DNA of 64,000 nt from Ypsolopha sequella (GCA_934047225.1 OW203993.1:21838069-21902068), one strand, 5' to 3'. Numbered from the stretch's first letter, positions 20,365-31,304 are shown. Notes: generated from the sequence alone by a model not told the origin. Program-made: numbers and translations.

Positions 20365-23226
20365 CTAGGGAAAAATACCTTTATACATCGCTTTCATACG
20401 ATTTTCAACATCCCTTTTCATGAAAAAGGATCGGTGCTGAAAGAGCGCTTCCAATTCGACATCGATTAGCAAAGGATCGACATTAGAGTGCTCAATCACA
20501 TGATTATGGATCAATCGCAATTGTGAAGATCTCACAACTCGTTCACCTGGGAAGACTTTTTGCCAACGGCGTGCAACGAGATCAACTACATATTCTGAAT
20601 AATTAATCAGAGGTTCATCATAGAGTGTGCTCCGACCTTCTTCATTGACAGTTCGGACCGCTTTAAGAGCATCATATACTTCTTCAAAGGATTGCATGCC
20701 CCGTAAACTTTCCAATAAGTTGGGAAAGCGTTTGCGTAAAGACATATGTTCTGGATGGTGTGAATTTGACAATAAGTGAGGAATGATTGCCCAACTCGCA
20801 TTTGTGGGTGAATGAAGCATTATTGAGCTGAGTATCAACTCTAAAAGAGTTTTTCTGCTCGTATCGTGACCGGCGTATTTGTTGGACAAAGTTTGCACAT
20901 ATGCAATGTGTACAATGTAATCCCTTGCGCAAGCGTCTAGAGATAACCCATAGACCGCCCATTTCCACTCTTGAGGTTTATCTGAACCTTTGGAGATCAT
21001 TAGCCAATGATACCAGTCATCAATGTGCAAGTCAAAGAATCTCTTATACAATCGCGCCACTTTCTTTAAATAATGATCAGAGAATCGTGCGCTTCCAGTA
21101 TAGCGAGGCAGACGCACAACAGTTGCAGTGGTGGTAGGCCAACCCGATGAGCGAAAAGCGAAGATCTCGCTCCCCATCAGATTGCACTCAATCAATGTCC
21201 GTAAATAGTTTACTGCCTCAAGCATGTCCTTTTCATTTTTCAATGCAATGGCATAGGCAGATTGGTAACCAAGTATCCATTCATCCACGCTATGCCAAAT
21301 CGTATCTTCGCATCTTTCCATCCTAACAGGAGTATTATCGAATCTGTCTGACAATTCAGGCAACCAGGAATTATCATTGAAGGTCTTTGCGCGCTCTTCT
21401 TCTCTAATTTTGAGAGGAGATCTAGCATAGAAATTCGATATAATTTTCTGTATGAACATGTTTAATGATGCTCTGTCTGACGTATACTCTAGAAACATAC
21501 GTAAGGCATGTCCAGAGGGTGATACCAGGGAATCGGTAGCAGAAAAACATTTCGGAAATTTAGGAAAAACACTTCCGTTTTTATGTGCAGCAACTTGTCT
21601 TGCTGAGTCGTATATAGACATTTTATCATCTGAGTGCAGTTTATATTCAGTTGATCCGATAAGATAGCATTCTGAAAATAGCAGCTCATTATACATATAC
21701 CTGCAGTCGGATGTGTTTGTGAAGAAGAACAATCCATCCAATTTGGCGGGGATGAGAGCTCGCGAGTCGAAGACAAAAGAAGGATATCTCCTAAGCAGCA
21801 ACGACTCTGGGAACACATATTCTTTATCTGATAAAAGATCACTTGTAAAGAAGCTTCCAACGAATTTTATATCGGAGTTAAACACGCGATCAAAATATCG
21901 TATCAATTTCGTTTCACTATTCCAGTTTAATGTGAATAGAGCAACTTCTGTAGATTTGGGAACTAAGGGGGCACTATCGATATAATCGCACTCACGGAAA
22001 ATGGTAGTGATGAAATTTAAGAATAATATATATTCCGAAACCTCATTCTTCTTTATGCGAAGATGTATTTCTTCAAGGTAGCTTTGCAACGCGTTAATTT
22101 GCGTGGGTGTAAGAACGACCAGTTCATCGCAATTTGAGAATCCGACACATCTCATCTCATATACATCCCTTACCAAGGTGAATGGTTGTATGTAGAGCTT
22201 TGAGTTTTTCGGAAACTCATACGAACCAACATTTGAAGTATTCACTTTCAGTTGATATATTTTTACTTCTTTCTTAAACCAATCAGAAGCAATAATCTGA
22301 TTAAGTGAAGCGATCTCTCTCAAGATCACGGATGTACGCACATCCTCAGCCATGTTAGATGCATCAACGTCTATGACGTCCCAGATGAACACTATGCCTT
22401 TATCTGATGGGAAACTGGTTTCAGACATTGCCTCAACGATGCCTCCCACATCAAAGATCATCCTTTTGGAGTGCATGAGAGTGAATCCGGTTACTCGGGG
22501 TGTATCCATATCTGCGGGATCGATCACAAGAACAACACCCCTAAAATCGCGCTCCGTGAGAGCAGACATCCAGCCGCTTCCTGGCGACCCCCCAACGTAT
22601 ATAATATTATAACCCGTCCTTGGAATTGCATACATAATTGCAGAAAGTTTTCGCTGACCATCTTCTTAATTTTTAGCCAATATTGATCTATAGATCGCGC
22701 GCAGATGTTCTTCACTCCGAGAGTCAGGTAGATGACCCTGTCGCCCATTAGCGATGCTGAAGAATTCACCGGGCGCATTGTTGCCACATATTTCATTGGC
22801 GTTTGCGTAGACATTCTTAGTGAATATCGACTCAAGTTCGGCGCCACACCAACGCAGAATAGGCATGAGCGATAGCTTATCACGAATTTGGTTACACAAA
22901 GAAATTCGTGTGGATTTGCCAAACAGTATTTCATGGAAAAGATCGTAGACGCTGCCGCTCGATAGCGGGAGCGTATACTCACGGAGATCATACAACAGTC
23001 CTGAATGTATCATCCTAGTTAGGATATCATGATTATATGAAGAAACCACAATAGTCATACATGTATCATAACCAATCCTGAACCACACTTGGTCCAGATA
23101 TTCGGATAGTGCCCGTGCATCCTTTGGGGGATTGAAGTGAATCGTATTCTTGTTCACAATAGTGTTAGCGACCGTCCGGTATTGACCAGTCGTCACCAGA
23201 AGGCCTCGATAGTTAAGTCTGGGCAT
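20365..23226 (-). pseudogene. Endogenous virus-like gene, reovirus-type capping enzyme / 2'-O-methyltransferase
   Basis: One frame of 954 codons from ATG 23226 to a stop at 20365, broken by a single TAA at 22666-22668 (codon 187). Just after it comes a methyltransferase core: Lys about 193, a glycine-rich SAM loop 'IIYVGGSPGSGW' (about 208-219), 'VVLVIDPADMD', Asp about 283 in 'FIWDVID', Lys about 327 in 'YQLKV' and Glu about 357. This K-D-K-E tetrad with this loop is the pattern of cap 2'-O-methyltransferases of dsRNA reoviruses and poxviruses. The overall length suits a reovirus turret/capping protein. The C-terminal 600 codons have no motif I can name. I infer an endogenised RNA-virus segment. 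A bidnavirus-like DNA origin is the main alternative. The gene fills the space between the arms almost exactly. Confidence 0.65.
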
Positions 23227-23252
23227 AGTCTCGTAGCCACTCTGTAAGCGTT

Positions 23253-23564
23253 TCAAAAAAATGAGCACGCGATATGACGGCAGTGCTTTGTATCACCATA
23301 GGTTTTAAAATAGCGGGACGTGAAGAGAAAATATTACGAAGATGAAAGATCTGACCTTGGGAAGGAGCTGCATGCACCACAAACCACGCTTCGCCTGAGC
23401 CACCAAGTTTCTGGTGTTCTCCAAGATGGGTTTCTTCTTCTTCTTCGTGCCTGGTTGCGCTCTTCTCGGCTAATCTTCTTCTTAAGAAACAGTAATAGAT
23501 GAAAATGAGGCGCACAGCGGGTGCGATCTCAAAATGGCGGGCGGTAGGGTCTAGGTAGGACCTA
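23253..23564 (-). repeat. Right 312-bp inverted arm, continuous with BEL/Pao 3' end
   Basis: Reverse complement of 19994-20305. Read on the minus strand, the arm follows without a break from a polypurine tract and LTR-like start at 23729-23565, so it looks like the R-U5-leader part of a BEL/Pao LTR. It ends at the run of seven T just before the viral 5' end. Confidence 0.85.
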
Positions 23565-23741
23565 GTCGAATGACAATCAGCGTAGACCTCCGGCGTGAAA
23601 GGCTTCTGATTGACGACTGATTGATTTGCGTCCAAAACTAAGCGGGTGGAGATGCAGCAAAAATGACAGTTGCAAATATTAATTCACAACTACCTCGCAG
23701 TATGAGAGCCACAAGAAGTGGCGCGAACATTTGCCCCCGGC
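23253..23741 (-). repeat. Candidate BEL/Pao LTR plus leader
   Basis: On the minus strand a polypurine tract 'cgccgggggcaaa' (about 23741-23730) is followed by TGTTCGCGCC (23729 down), the usual TG start of an LTR, about 90-100 bp after the end of the BEL pol fragment. 'ttggtggctcagg' near 23400 might be the primer binding site. No second intact LTR is seen, so the boundaries are provisional. The LTR's 312-bp downstream half is the inverted arm of the viral insertion. Confidence 0.45.
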
Positions 23742-23829
23742 GTTAAAACCATTGGTTTTAAAATAAGAATAGAAAAGTAAAAATAAGACAGAGAATAACG
23801 AAATTTTGAAGCGGGGGCAAAGAAAGGAG

Positions 23830-24300
23830 TTATTGAGATGGGAGAGGGCAAAGACGCACGACAGGTCGTTTGTAAACACCTGTCGTCGTTTTGACAGAAG
23901 CTACCCTAATGACATTATCTTTGCCAGGGTATACAGCTACAATGACACCGAGCGGCCATTGAAGCGGTGGAGTATTGTCGGTAACTACAACGACAACAGA
24001 TCCAATTTTGATTGGGTTGGAAAGTGTATTCCATTTTCCTCTAGACTGGAGAAGATGGAGATAATCATTCTTCCATCGCCTCGCGAACGATTCTACCATT
24101 TGATCAAGCAACGCGTAGCGACGTAATAAATTAACTAGCTCATCAGCCACCTTACAAGTGGGTAATTCTTTTAAAGGAGTTGACATCAGAAAATGTGCAG
24201 GAGTTAACGCGCTAAGTTCGGATGGATCTTCACTCAGCAGCGTAAGCGGACGAGAATTTATGACACATTCTATTTGCGTAACTACAGTTAATATTCCACG
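23830..24300 (-). pseudogene. BEL/Pao pol C-terminus (integrase end, DUF5641-type)
   Basis: The open frame 24186-23830, extended upstream to about 24300, reads 'VVTQIECVINSRPLTLLSED', then 'RRWKNDYLHLLQSRGKW', 'PLQWPLGVIVAVYPGKDNVI' and 'TGVYKRPVVRLCPLP'. This is the C-terminal domain that follows the integrase core in BEL/Pao elements. The rest of pol and gag is missing. At about 24300 the sequence turns round: the matching upstream part of the integrase is found on the opposite strand. Confidence 0.8.
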
Positions 24301-24447
24301 TAGCCCACATTTTGGGGGACATTATGAGATATATGTCAAAGGATTTAAGACGCATTTGCATAGAGTAGTAGGTACTCAACTGTTGACCTACGAAGAATTA
24401 TTAACTGTAGTTACGCAAATAGAATGTGTCATAAATACCGGTGTATA
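24290..24447 (+). pseudogene. Inverted BEL/Pao integrase fragment
   Basis: Plus-strand codons read 'SPHFGGHYEIYVKGFKTHLH', then 'VVGTQLLTYEELLTVVTQIE', the late integrase block that should directly precede the minus-strand piece at 23830-24300. A 38-bp segment (24260-24297) is the reverse complement of 24396-24433, so the last integrase residues are present twice, in opposite orientation. This marks an inversion with a short inverted duplication. Confidence 0.75.
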
Positions 24448-25439
24448 CTTTTCAAAGTCATGGGTTCCGCGATTTTATCTGTGTATTCTCCTAATAAATA
24501 TTTATCTGTATAATTTTGACCTTAAGGTTTCAACATCGGCCTTATAGTGCTTTGGTTGACTGCTGAGTGTTCTGTTTTCTTTTGATATACGCCTGAAATT
24601 TAATGTGATGAGCGTTAAAAATGTTTAGGTTTTCGCATCAAAAGCTTCACATCATCGGTTCACATCGGTAGGACGAAAGGCTCACAACTTTGGAGGTTTT
24701 TTTTTTAAAACCCTATCTTATTACAATATACAATACATATTTATACTAACTTGTTAAGTTTATAACCCTTTTTTACATATTTTTTTTCGTTTCGCTGATA
24801 AACGTACCTTTCCTTTTTTTACCTCGTTGATATAATCATCTGAAATTCATAGTAATAAAATTAAGTACCAGTATTATTTATCCGAATTTTACTTATGTTT
24901 TCTTAGTTTACTGTTTTGTATATGATCTTTTGATTAAACAGAAAAAATCTCTCAGGAGCGGCAGCATAAATATTTTAACTCCTGTATAGGGTCAAATTAT
25001 AATGTGTCCTTATGTAAATTTAATATTTCAATTTTTCGTTTATTATTATATTTAATAATCCTATACTTCTGATTATAATTTTAATAACTTTTTTTTAAAA
25101 AGTTAATAAAAAAACAGATAAATTTATCAGATAAACGATTTAATATATAAATATCAAATAACTTTGCAGATAAACGAAAGTCTGCTTTTGAAATTTGCCG
25201 ATCATCCTTAATAGACAGTTATTAAATTTAGCCCCAGTAGTAGTTATCTGAATATAACCTTTATTTCCGCAGTTCACTTTTTTATGTGATCTATTAGTTT
25301 CATAGAATAATCTCTCAGAATAAAAAGGGACTGCATATTTATTTTTACTCCTGTATAGGATCAAATTATTTTGCAAACCTAAAACAGACATAGGTACTAA
25401 TCGTCGTTATGAACAGTTTTTGTAATAGAGGCTAAAATG
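24448..25439. repeat. AT-rich region with two diverged direct repeats
   Basis: No gene. About 24780-25010 and 25145-25385 are diverged copies, sharing 'gataaacg', 'aatctctcag' and 'actcctgtatagg' in the same order, 370 bp apart. Confidence 0.5.
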
Positions 25440-26753
25440 AAATACTTTTTAGGGTTTCGTGCCTCAGAATGAAAAAGACGGAACCCTTATAGGATCACTT
25501 TGTTGCCTATCTGTCTGTTATTTTCTTGCTGTCTGTCATCACGAGGAGCTTTTTGCGATGTGTGGAAAGAACAAATATATGACGTTATAGTTGTTTATAT
25601 CCAAAACGAATGTACTAAAGTGCGAGAGCGCCACCCACTACTCGACACGTGACTGAAGCGGCGGCGCAGCGGCGTTTTCTTTGATAAAAGCCGTAGCGCC
25701 GCGCCGCCACAGTGAACACTTGGCGTGGCCTTTCATTGCGTGTTGGATGGCAATGGCAGGATAATAGTTACAAGGAGTTGCAGACCAATCAAATTAATGG
25801 CCAAATCCAAGATGCATGACCTAATTTATAAACGAAATACATTGTATTTATAAGGTAAAAAATACAAATAGTCCTCACCCATTTTTGCACGAAAAATCTG
25901 TCCACCATACTCAATAACTTCTCCATTACCATACACTGGTACAAAACTCTTTGATAATGCACCGTTTTAACAAGTAAGGTGAGTGAAACGAGTGACCCAT
26001 CGCTCGTCCCGTCTTCTCCCCCCGCACGCCTCCGCCACCCCTGATGCGACAGAATGAAATTCTAGATTTATGTAATTTGCGCCTGCGATTTCGAATGCCA
26101 GCCCATAGCTATTTACTGAAATCCTATACTTTCTACATACGAAATAACTGCATTTTCCAAATATTTATGAACTACCACGGGTCCGAAATTCAATATAAAT
26201 TGTTTTTACTTGAGAAATGCTTAAGAAAATCGAATATGAAAATGTAACATTTTGGAGCTTAAAAAATAATTTCCAAGTGCTTGTATTTCCTAAGCGTGTT
26301 GATTATCTGAAATTTAAAGTTAAATCGGACTTGTAGGTTGTGAAAAAGATGAAGTTACTCAAAGTTTTATTTGATTTAATGCATTAGCGTACAAATGAGA
26401 AGCTAAATCGTTTTGTGTGGCCGCGGAGTCTTGCGCTCTTCCCTTAAAAGGGCTTTAGGCGTTACGAGAGAAGATTGATGTAAAGGTCAAGTGAACGCTT
26501 TCGTGAAATATTTTAAACGGCGTAAGGAACTTCTGAATAAAAACAAGACTTTACGACACGGACATGTGTTTTGGTACTCGTCATACATCAAATTGCCTTC
26601 TTTGTGCAGAAAAACTGGGTTGATCATCGTTTTAACACGTAAAAATCGTTTTACGCAACCATATTTTCTACTTAGTAAGGGCCATTTTTTCAAAGATACA
26701 AGGGAACTGTATATACCAATCGATAGAGAAAAAAATACTGAGCAAAACTATAT
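25440..26753. other. Intergenic stretch with dispersed lepidopteran-type repeat
   Basis: 'gaacccttataggatcactt' followed by imperfect 'tgtctgt' units (25485-25550) is a dispersed repeat type I associate with moth and butterfly genomes. A GC-rich patch lies at 25655-25725. The longer open frames (26044-26247, and 26491-26868 overlapping the next gene antisense) show no motifs. No gene is supported. Confidence 0.4.
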
Positions 26754-27700
26754 TCAACTCAATTTCACCACAATGTCCCTTACGCCAATTGTGTCTACAG
26801 GGCATCGATATGAGTGTTTAGCAGTTCCAGCATTACTCCAAGCGCATCCAGTGAATATTGTTGCCTGAGGGTGAGACCAAAGTGCAATTTGAATTTCGTC
26901 TTGGCACAAAATTGAAAAGTTTTCTGCAAAATCAACCTGCAGTACCATTTTCGAAGCAGTACTGCTTTTCTTCTTGGATTCGAAATGGTTGGATTGTTGT
27001 CTCTTTACAAAAAAGTGTATCTTGAAAGTTGGCGTTTGTTTCTTCACCTGAATCAAATCATGTAATGTGCCTTGAGGAGATACTGGGATTCGGACTTCTC
27101 CCATTTCTTCCACACAACAACTTTCTGCCACTGACATTGTCGTATGTCTTTTTGCGACATGGCTTCGTTTTCCAGTAACAGTGTCTTTAATCGAAATAGT
27201 ATATTTTCTTCCAGGAGCAGCCCGACTGATTTCATCTAGAACGTAAAATTTGTGCACCACTTCTACAACTTCTTTGCCAGTAGTGTTTGATCTTGATTGT
27301 TTGCAATCTTTTCTTTCTAAAGATAGTGACGACAAAATGTTCATAGCGAGTTGCCTAACAATAGCCTGTTTTTTGTTGGGCTTTCTGGCATAGCTTGCAT
27401 GACTTTATTTGTGGCTTTTTTCAGTGTTCTCTTAGTTTTGTAAGAACCCATTGAGGAACTGGCATCATCATCATCAACCTCTGCGGCAGTTTTAGCTGCT
27501 TTCAGTTTGTTTCTATATTTTTGTTTTCTAAGGCGTTCTTTTTCCTTACACAGAGACTTCGCTTCTTCGTCTTGGTTTTTTTTAGCTTCCTTTCTTCTTT
27601 TCCTACTTCGTTCCTTCTCTTTCTCTAACAAAAGCTTTCTTTTATCCGGGACTTCTCTTTGTCTGGCCCTGGACATGCGTTTTTGCGCTGCCGCGTCCAT
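26754..27700 (-). pseudogene. Unassigned DDE-like transposase family, copy 2 (broken)
   Basis: The N-terminal part, 27700-27341, is a highly basic, Lys/Arg/Glu-rich coiled region beginning 'MDAAAQKRMSRARQREVPDK'. A frameshift at about 27344 leads into 'VVHKFYVLDEISRAAPGRKY', typical of this protein type. An internal deletion then joins to 'VDFAENFSILCQDEIQIALW' and 'ATIFTGCAW', the same core block as in 15899-16785. The frame then ends at 26754. The two copies are diverged from each other, so they are separate old insertions of one family. Confidence 0.55.
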
Positions 27701-28359
27701 AGGTATCTAAAAAAAACCTCAACCACTTTATGTCAGGCAAAATAAAAGAAAAACCCAGTAAACCCAAATAAAAACCCCGAAATAAACAAAAAAAATATTG
27801 TGTACTAGCTTTTGCCCGCGGCTTCGCCCGCGTTGATTTAGTTTTTTGTAGTATAAAATTATTTTCTCAATCACTTATTTGATTTCCAGGTAAAATTTGT
27901 AAATGCATAATTAAAAATTTAGGTAAATTCTGATCGAAATAATATTTTTTTTTCTCTAAATTAAACTTCTTGTGTTAACACTTTGAAGCAAAATATTTTT
28001 TTCTTAAATTAAACCCAACCCTAGCAACAGAAGCAAAATTTCAGCTCTATAACTTCAAAGCAACTGTATCTTGAAAAATATTTTTGTCCCTATATACCTT
28101 GAAAAATGTCATCTTAATTTCTAAAGTATCTTTGGTGGTATTTGGCGAGGCCGAAGTCCGAGCCGCGTTTCCGAACGAAATTATTTTTATCTTTTATTTG
28201 ATTTGATTTTATTCATCAGAGATATCCCACGCATAGCCCGCTCCATAGCTCGTTAAGCGACCTTAAGTCGGTGGATCAAGCCCTTGGTAAGAGATAACTT
28301 CTAAGTTAAATACTTTTGCCTTTAAGCACTGCGGAAAGTCATCGACATAATCTGCCGAA
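27701..28359. repeat. Dispersed-repeat tail and AT-rich stretch
   Basis: 'actagcttttgcccgcggct' at 27805 is a repeat end common in Lepidoptera. A 'tttggcgaggccgaag' motif occurs at 28140 and again at 28628, suggesting two copies of a small repeat. No gene. Confidence 0.4.
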
Positions 28360-28610
28360 TCAGTAAGTTGAAGTGGCACTGGGTAGGCCCAAATTTGTCG
28401 CCGACGTGATAGCCTTTGGGGCCAAAAGGTCTAGAATGGACACCACGTGCAGCAAAGCGTAGCCTAGACCGACCTCGTGCCTGCTGGCCCGGCGGACTTC
28501 GCGGGTAGCGGCTGGATGAGTATGACGGAGGAGCGCCAAGAGTGGCAAAATTTTAGAAAGGCCCATTTCCAGCAGTGAACGAACACAGGCTGATGGATGG
28601 CTAGATATTT
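28360..28610 (+). mobile_element. LINE 3' tail fragment
   Basis: The stretch ends with 'gcccatttccagcagtgaac' and 'aggctgatggatgg', the recurring 3'-end signature of an insect LINE family (the tail of the RT-domain C-terminus plus a short 3' UTR). It is GC-richer than its surroundings. The same signature occurs at 29590-29632. Only the tail is present. Confidence 0.5.
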
Positions 28611-29030
28611 TATCCCCAGATAAAGTGTATTTGGCGAGGCCGAAGGCGTATCAGCGTTTCTGAACGAAAAAAGCACGATTGCTTATAAAATTTGTTGTCG
28701 TACGTTTACTAATTCAAAAATGATTTTCAATAAGTTCCGCATTAAGTTCGCGTAGTAGATTGTACTCGTAAGTAGGGGAAGTTGGTGCATAATGGGATAC
28801 TTAAGACAAAATTCATTGTATTCAGAAAATCAACTGGTTTATTGTTACAATTTTGGAACGTTAACATCAATTATATAACTAATAACCATAGTGTTATAGT
28901 TTCGTAAACCTAATAGGTATTTTTTGGTAAGAAAATAAGAACTTAACAAAATTTAGTAATTTTCTCTTTTTGCCCCACATGTAGGGCAAAATGGGATGTG
29001 CTATGGGGCAGAAAGAAGATAATAACTATT

Positions 29031-29273
29031 CTAGCAGACAGAGTGCACAAATGTGGCCATCGTCACGCCAGCACAGGAGTTATGAGCCCATTTACGGCAT
29101 TGAATGCATATCACCCATCCTTCTGTTGATTGTGAATACAAGTAGCCGCAATACAAACAAATATTGCCATCATCTTCATCACTAGATGATCCAGAATCGG
29201 TTACGTCCTCTGTCTTTCGTCTTTTGACCCGAGTATTTCTTTTTGGCTTCTTATTTTCAATTTTATATCCCAT
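29031..29273 (-). pseudogene. PHD-like zinc finger fragment of a pogo-type transposase C-terminus
   Basis: The frame encodes a basic stretch ('KKPKRNTRVKRRKTEDVTDS'), an acidic Ser/Asp run, then 'CLYCGYLYSQSTEGWVICIQ' and 'CRKWAHNSCAG': a Cys-x2-Cys...Cys-x2-Cys...W-A-H...C arrangement of a PHD-type finger. In insects such fingers often end pogo/Tigger DDE transposases. The frame then degenerates and no catalytic domain is visible upstream, so it is a fragment rather than a host chromatin gene. Confidence 0.5.
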
Positions 29274-29509
29274 TTTTAGAGTGGTAAAGCTGATGCCGGG
29301 CTCGACTGTGCAGGTTCCACCATCTTACTTGGGGACCCCCTCGAAGTAATTAGGGGGAGAGTAAGAGGACAGCTAACAGGTAAAAAACCAGGAGGCCCAC
29401 CATGCCTGGGACCGATGGATGGCGGTATATTCATCCCTAATAGCCGGGCCTTATATGTAACAGACTGGTGACGGGCAGCGGCGTCACTGTTGCGAGGGTT
29501 CCGGCACCG

Positions 29510-29640
29510 CGCTCACAAACTCGCCCGCCCAGCGTGTGTGAGTATGGGCAATTCTTCCAGGATGACCGCCGGGAGTGGTAAAGTCCTGGAAAGGCTTATG
29601 TCCAGCAGTGGACGAACTAGGCTGATAAATGGATGATCCC
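29510..29640 (+). mobile_element. Second LINE 3' tail fragment
   Basis: 'ggcttatgtccagcagtgga' followed by 'aggctgataaatggatgat' repeats the tail seen at 28560-28605. It probably interrupts the pogo-like relic. Confidence 0.5.
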
Positions 29641-29775
29641 ATTTTTGGCTCTCGGTTTTTTTAACGTAATTGCGTACCATGACTACATGCAAACAAATAA
29701 AAATATTAAGGAAAGTGGAAGGAAGGTAGGGCATAACGGGATCCCATCCCATAATGCCCCGATCATTTTGCCCCA

Positions 29776-30905
29776 GGTTACCGATTTCCGTTAGAAATTT
29801 GACAAATTTTATCCTCTTTCAGCTATCTGCGTAATAGTATCGAAAATATGTGATTGATACTATGATTACTAGCTGACTGCAAAAGAAATCGAATAAATTA
29901 TGCACTTACCTCTCTGCACATCGATATTTAACTTGAAAATGTTTTAATAATCCCAGTAAAAACAAATTTTTGAGCACTGTGGCGCTCTTAAACAAGATAA
30001 CACTGGACCAGTTTTAGGCCTATTTCCACATACAGTCGGTTCTGCCACGTTTGGTGGGGGACGAGGTAACCACCCTTACATAACCGAATCATGTTCCTAC
30101 AAACGCACCCACATGCGATTCGCACACCTGCAACACAAATTTACGTAAATACGTACGGTCTTTGAATGTGTGCGTTAAATTTGATAGAGTTGGGAACACA
30201 TTTATCGATAAATACATTACTGCTACCATTCCATCAGAATCTGTTCAGGTGGACAAAATATTCTCTATATCTACATATAAAATGCAACGTCTATCTGTCT
30301 GTCTGTATGTACGCTTACTTAAAACTTGGAAACCACTCAATGGATTTTGATGAAATTTTCAATGTAAGGTAGAACATTTCTTGAGGAAGGTGTTAGGCTA
30401 TGTATCATCACGATATGAAATATAATATATTATATTATGAGACACAAATTAACATTTATTTACTTCAGATAACTTCAATTTATCTGAGATTGAAAACATT
30501 TCGTGGGGATAGATCTATTATTATTATTAATTAGAGGATACAAGTCGATGACATTATAAACTGGTGACAGAAAATATAGTTCCTATTACTTGTCCTATTA
30601 GTTGTCACTTATGTTATGGGTAAAAAGTTTTGTAATAAACACTGCTTTAGATGTATATATTTTTTATTCACAGTAAACAGAGCCAAATTATACTAAAATT
30701 TCAGTCGGTGACGAACATATATTATAGAGGTAATATATTTTATAAAATCGGCTCCATAAAATACTTATAATAACCAGAGGAACATTTTCAATTACGGCCG
30801 TTTTAAAAAAACATTTAATAACATACAGATAAATTATCGATTAGTACTTAAGACAGTCAGTATTGTTAATAAATACACAAATTGTTAGGGTTATTATTAC
30901 TTACC
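29776..30905. other. AT-rich intergenic with dispersed repeat
   Basis: No gene. 30268-30372 ('ctatatctacatataaaatg' and 'atctgtctgtctgtatgt', then 'ttgatgaaattttcaatg') is a dispersed repeat commonly seen in insect genomes. The short ORFs at 30162-30372 are translations of it. Confidence 0.4.
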
Positions 30906-31178
30906 GCCTGCTTACATATTGTAACAATTATTAATGTACTTAAAGTAGGAACTTAAATGGCAGCTCTTAAATATTTATAATATTTATTAAAATTTGCCTG
31001 ATAACGATATCATTTTATGAAATAGAATGTTTCTATTCAAGTTTCAACTAGAAACATTCTATTTCATAAAACAATATCGTTATCAGGCAATTTTTTATAA
31101 TTATTATTAATATTTAAGAGCCGCCATTGAAGTTCTTACTTTAAGCATATTAATAATTGTTACAATATGTAAGCAGGC
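30906..31178. repeat. Near-perfect 273-bp palindrome
   Basis: 30906-31038 ('gcctgcttacatattgtaac...') is the reverse complement of 31046-31178 ('...gttacaatatgtaagcaggc') with few mismatches and only a loop of about 8 bp. It lies about 130 bp downstream of the P-element-like transposase stop codon. It could be a MITE or a recombined double terminus. Confidence 0.85.
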
Positions 31179-31304
31179 CTACCTACCTATCTACTGATTT
31201 TTAAAATGTATTGATTTAGTATAAATATGTCTTATGCATTTTTGTGGATTTAATTTTTTGGAGAGATATGACAATCTAGTATCTGTATACTTTTCCATAA
31301 CAGA

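Larger units (their letters stand above)
28776..29775. mobile_element. Possible pogo/Tigger-type DNA transposon relic
   Basis: Sequences around 28776-28802 ('gaagttggtgcataatggga') and 29720-29775 ('cataatgccccgatcatttt') are roughly inverse to each other, both built on 'gcataatggga'. They enclose a PHD-like C-terminal fragment. The match is imperfect, and a LINE tail is inserted at about 29280-29640. Confidence 0.35.

Noticed and set aside
20043..20423. 126-codon frame starting in the left arm of the viral insertion
   Set aside because: Most of it lies in the inverted arm and is duplicated in the right arm; it reads antisense into the viral gene end. More likely LTR/leader sequence than a gene.
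23253..23635. Long frame through the right arm
   Set aside because: Mirror of the frame in the left arm; Arg/Glu-rich translation of a gaagaa repeat; overlaps the LTR-like region.
26491..26868. 125-codon plus-strand frame
   Set aside because: Antisense to the transposase relic at 26754-27700 and without recognisable motif.
29031..29273. PHD finger considered as a host chromatin gene
   Set aside because: Frame is a single short exon that degenerates after the finger, surrounded by transposon-like ends; typical of transposase C-termini.
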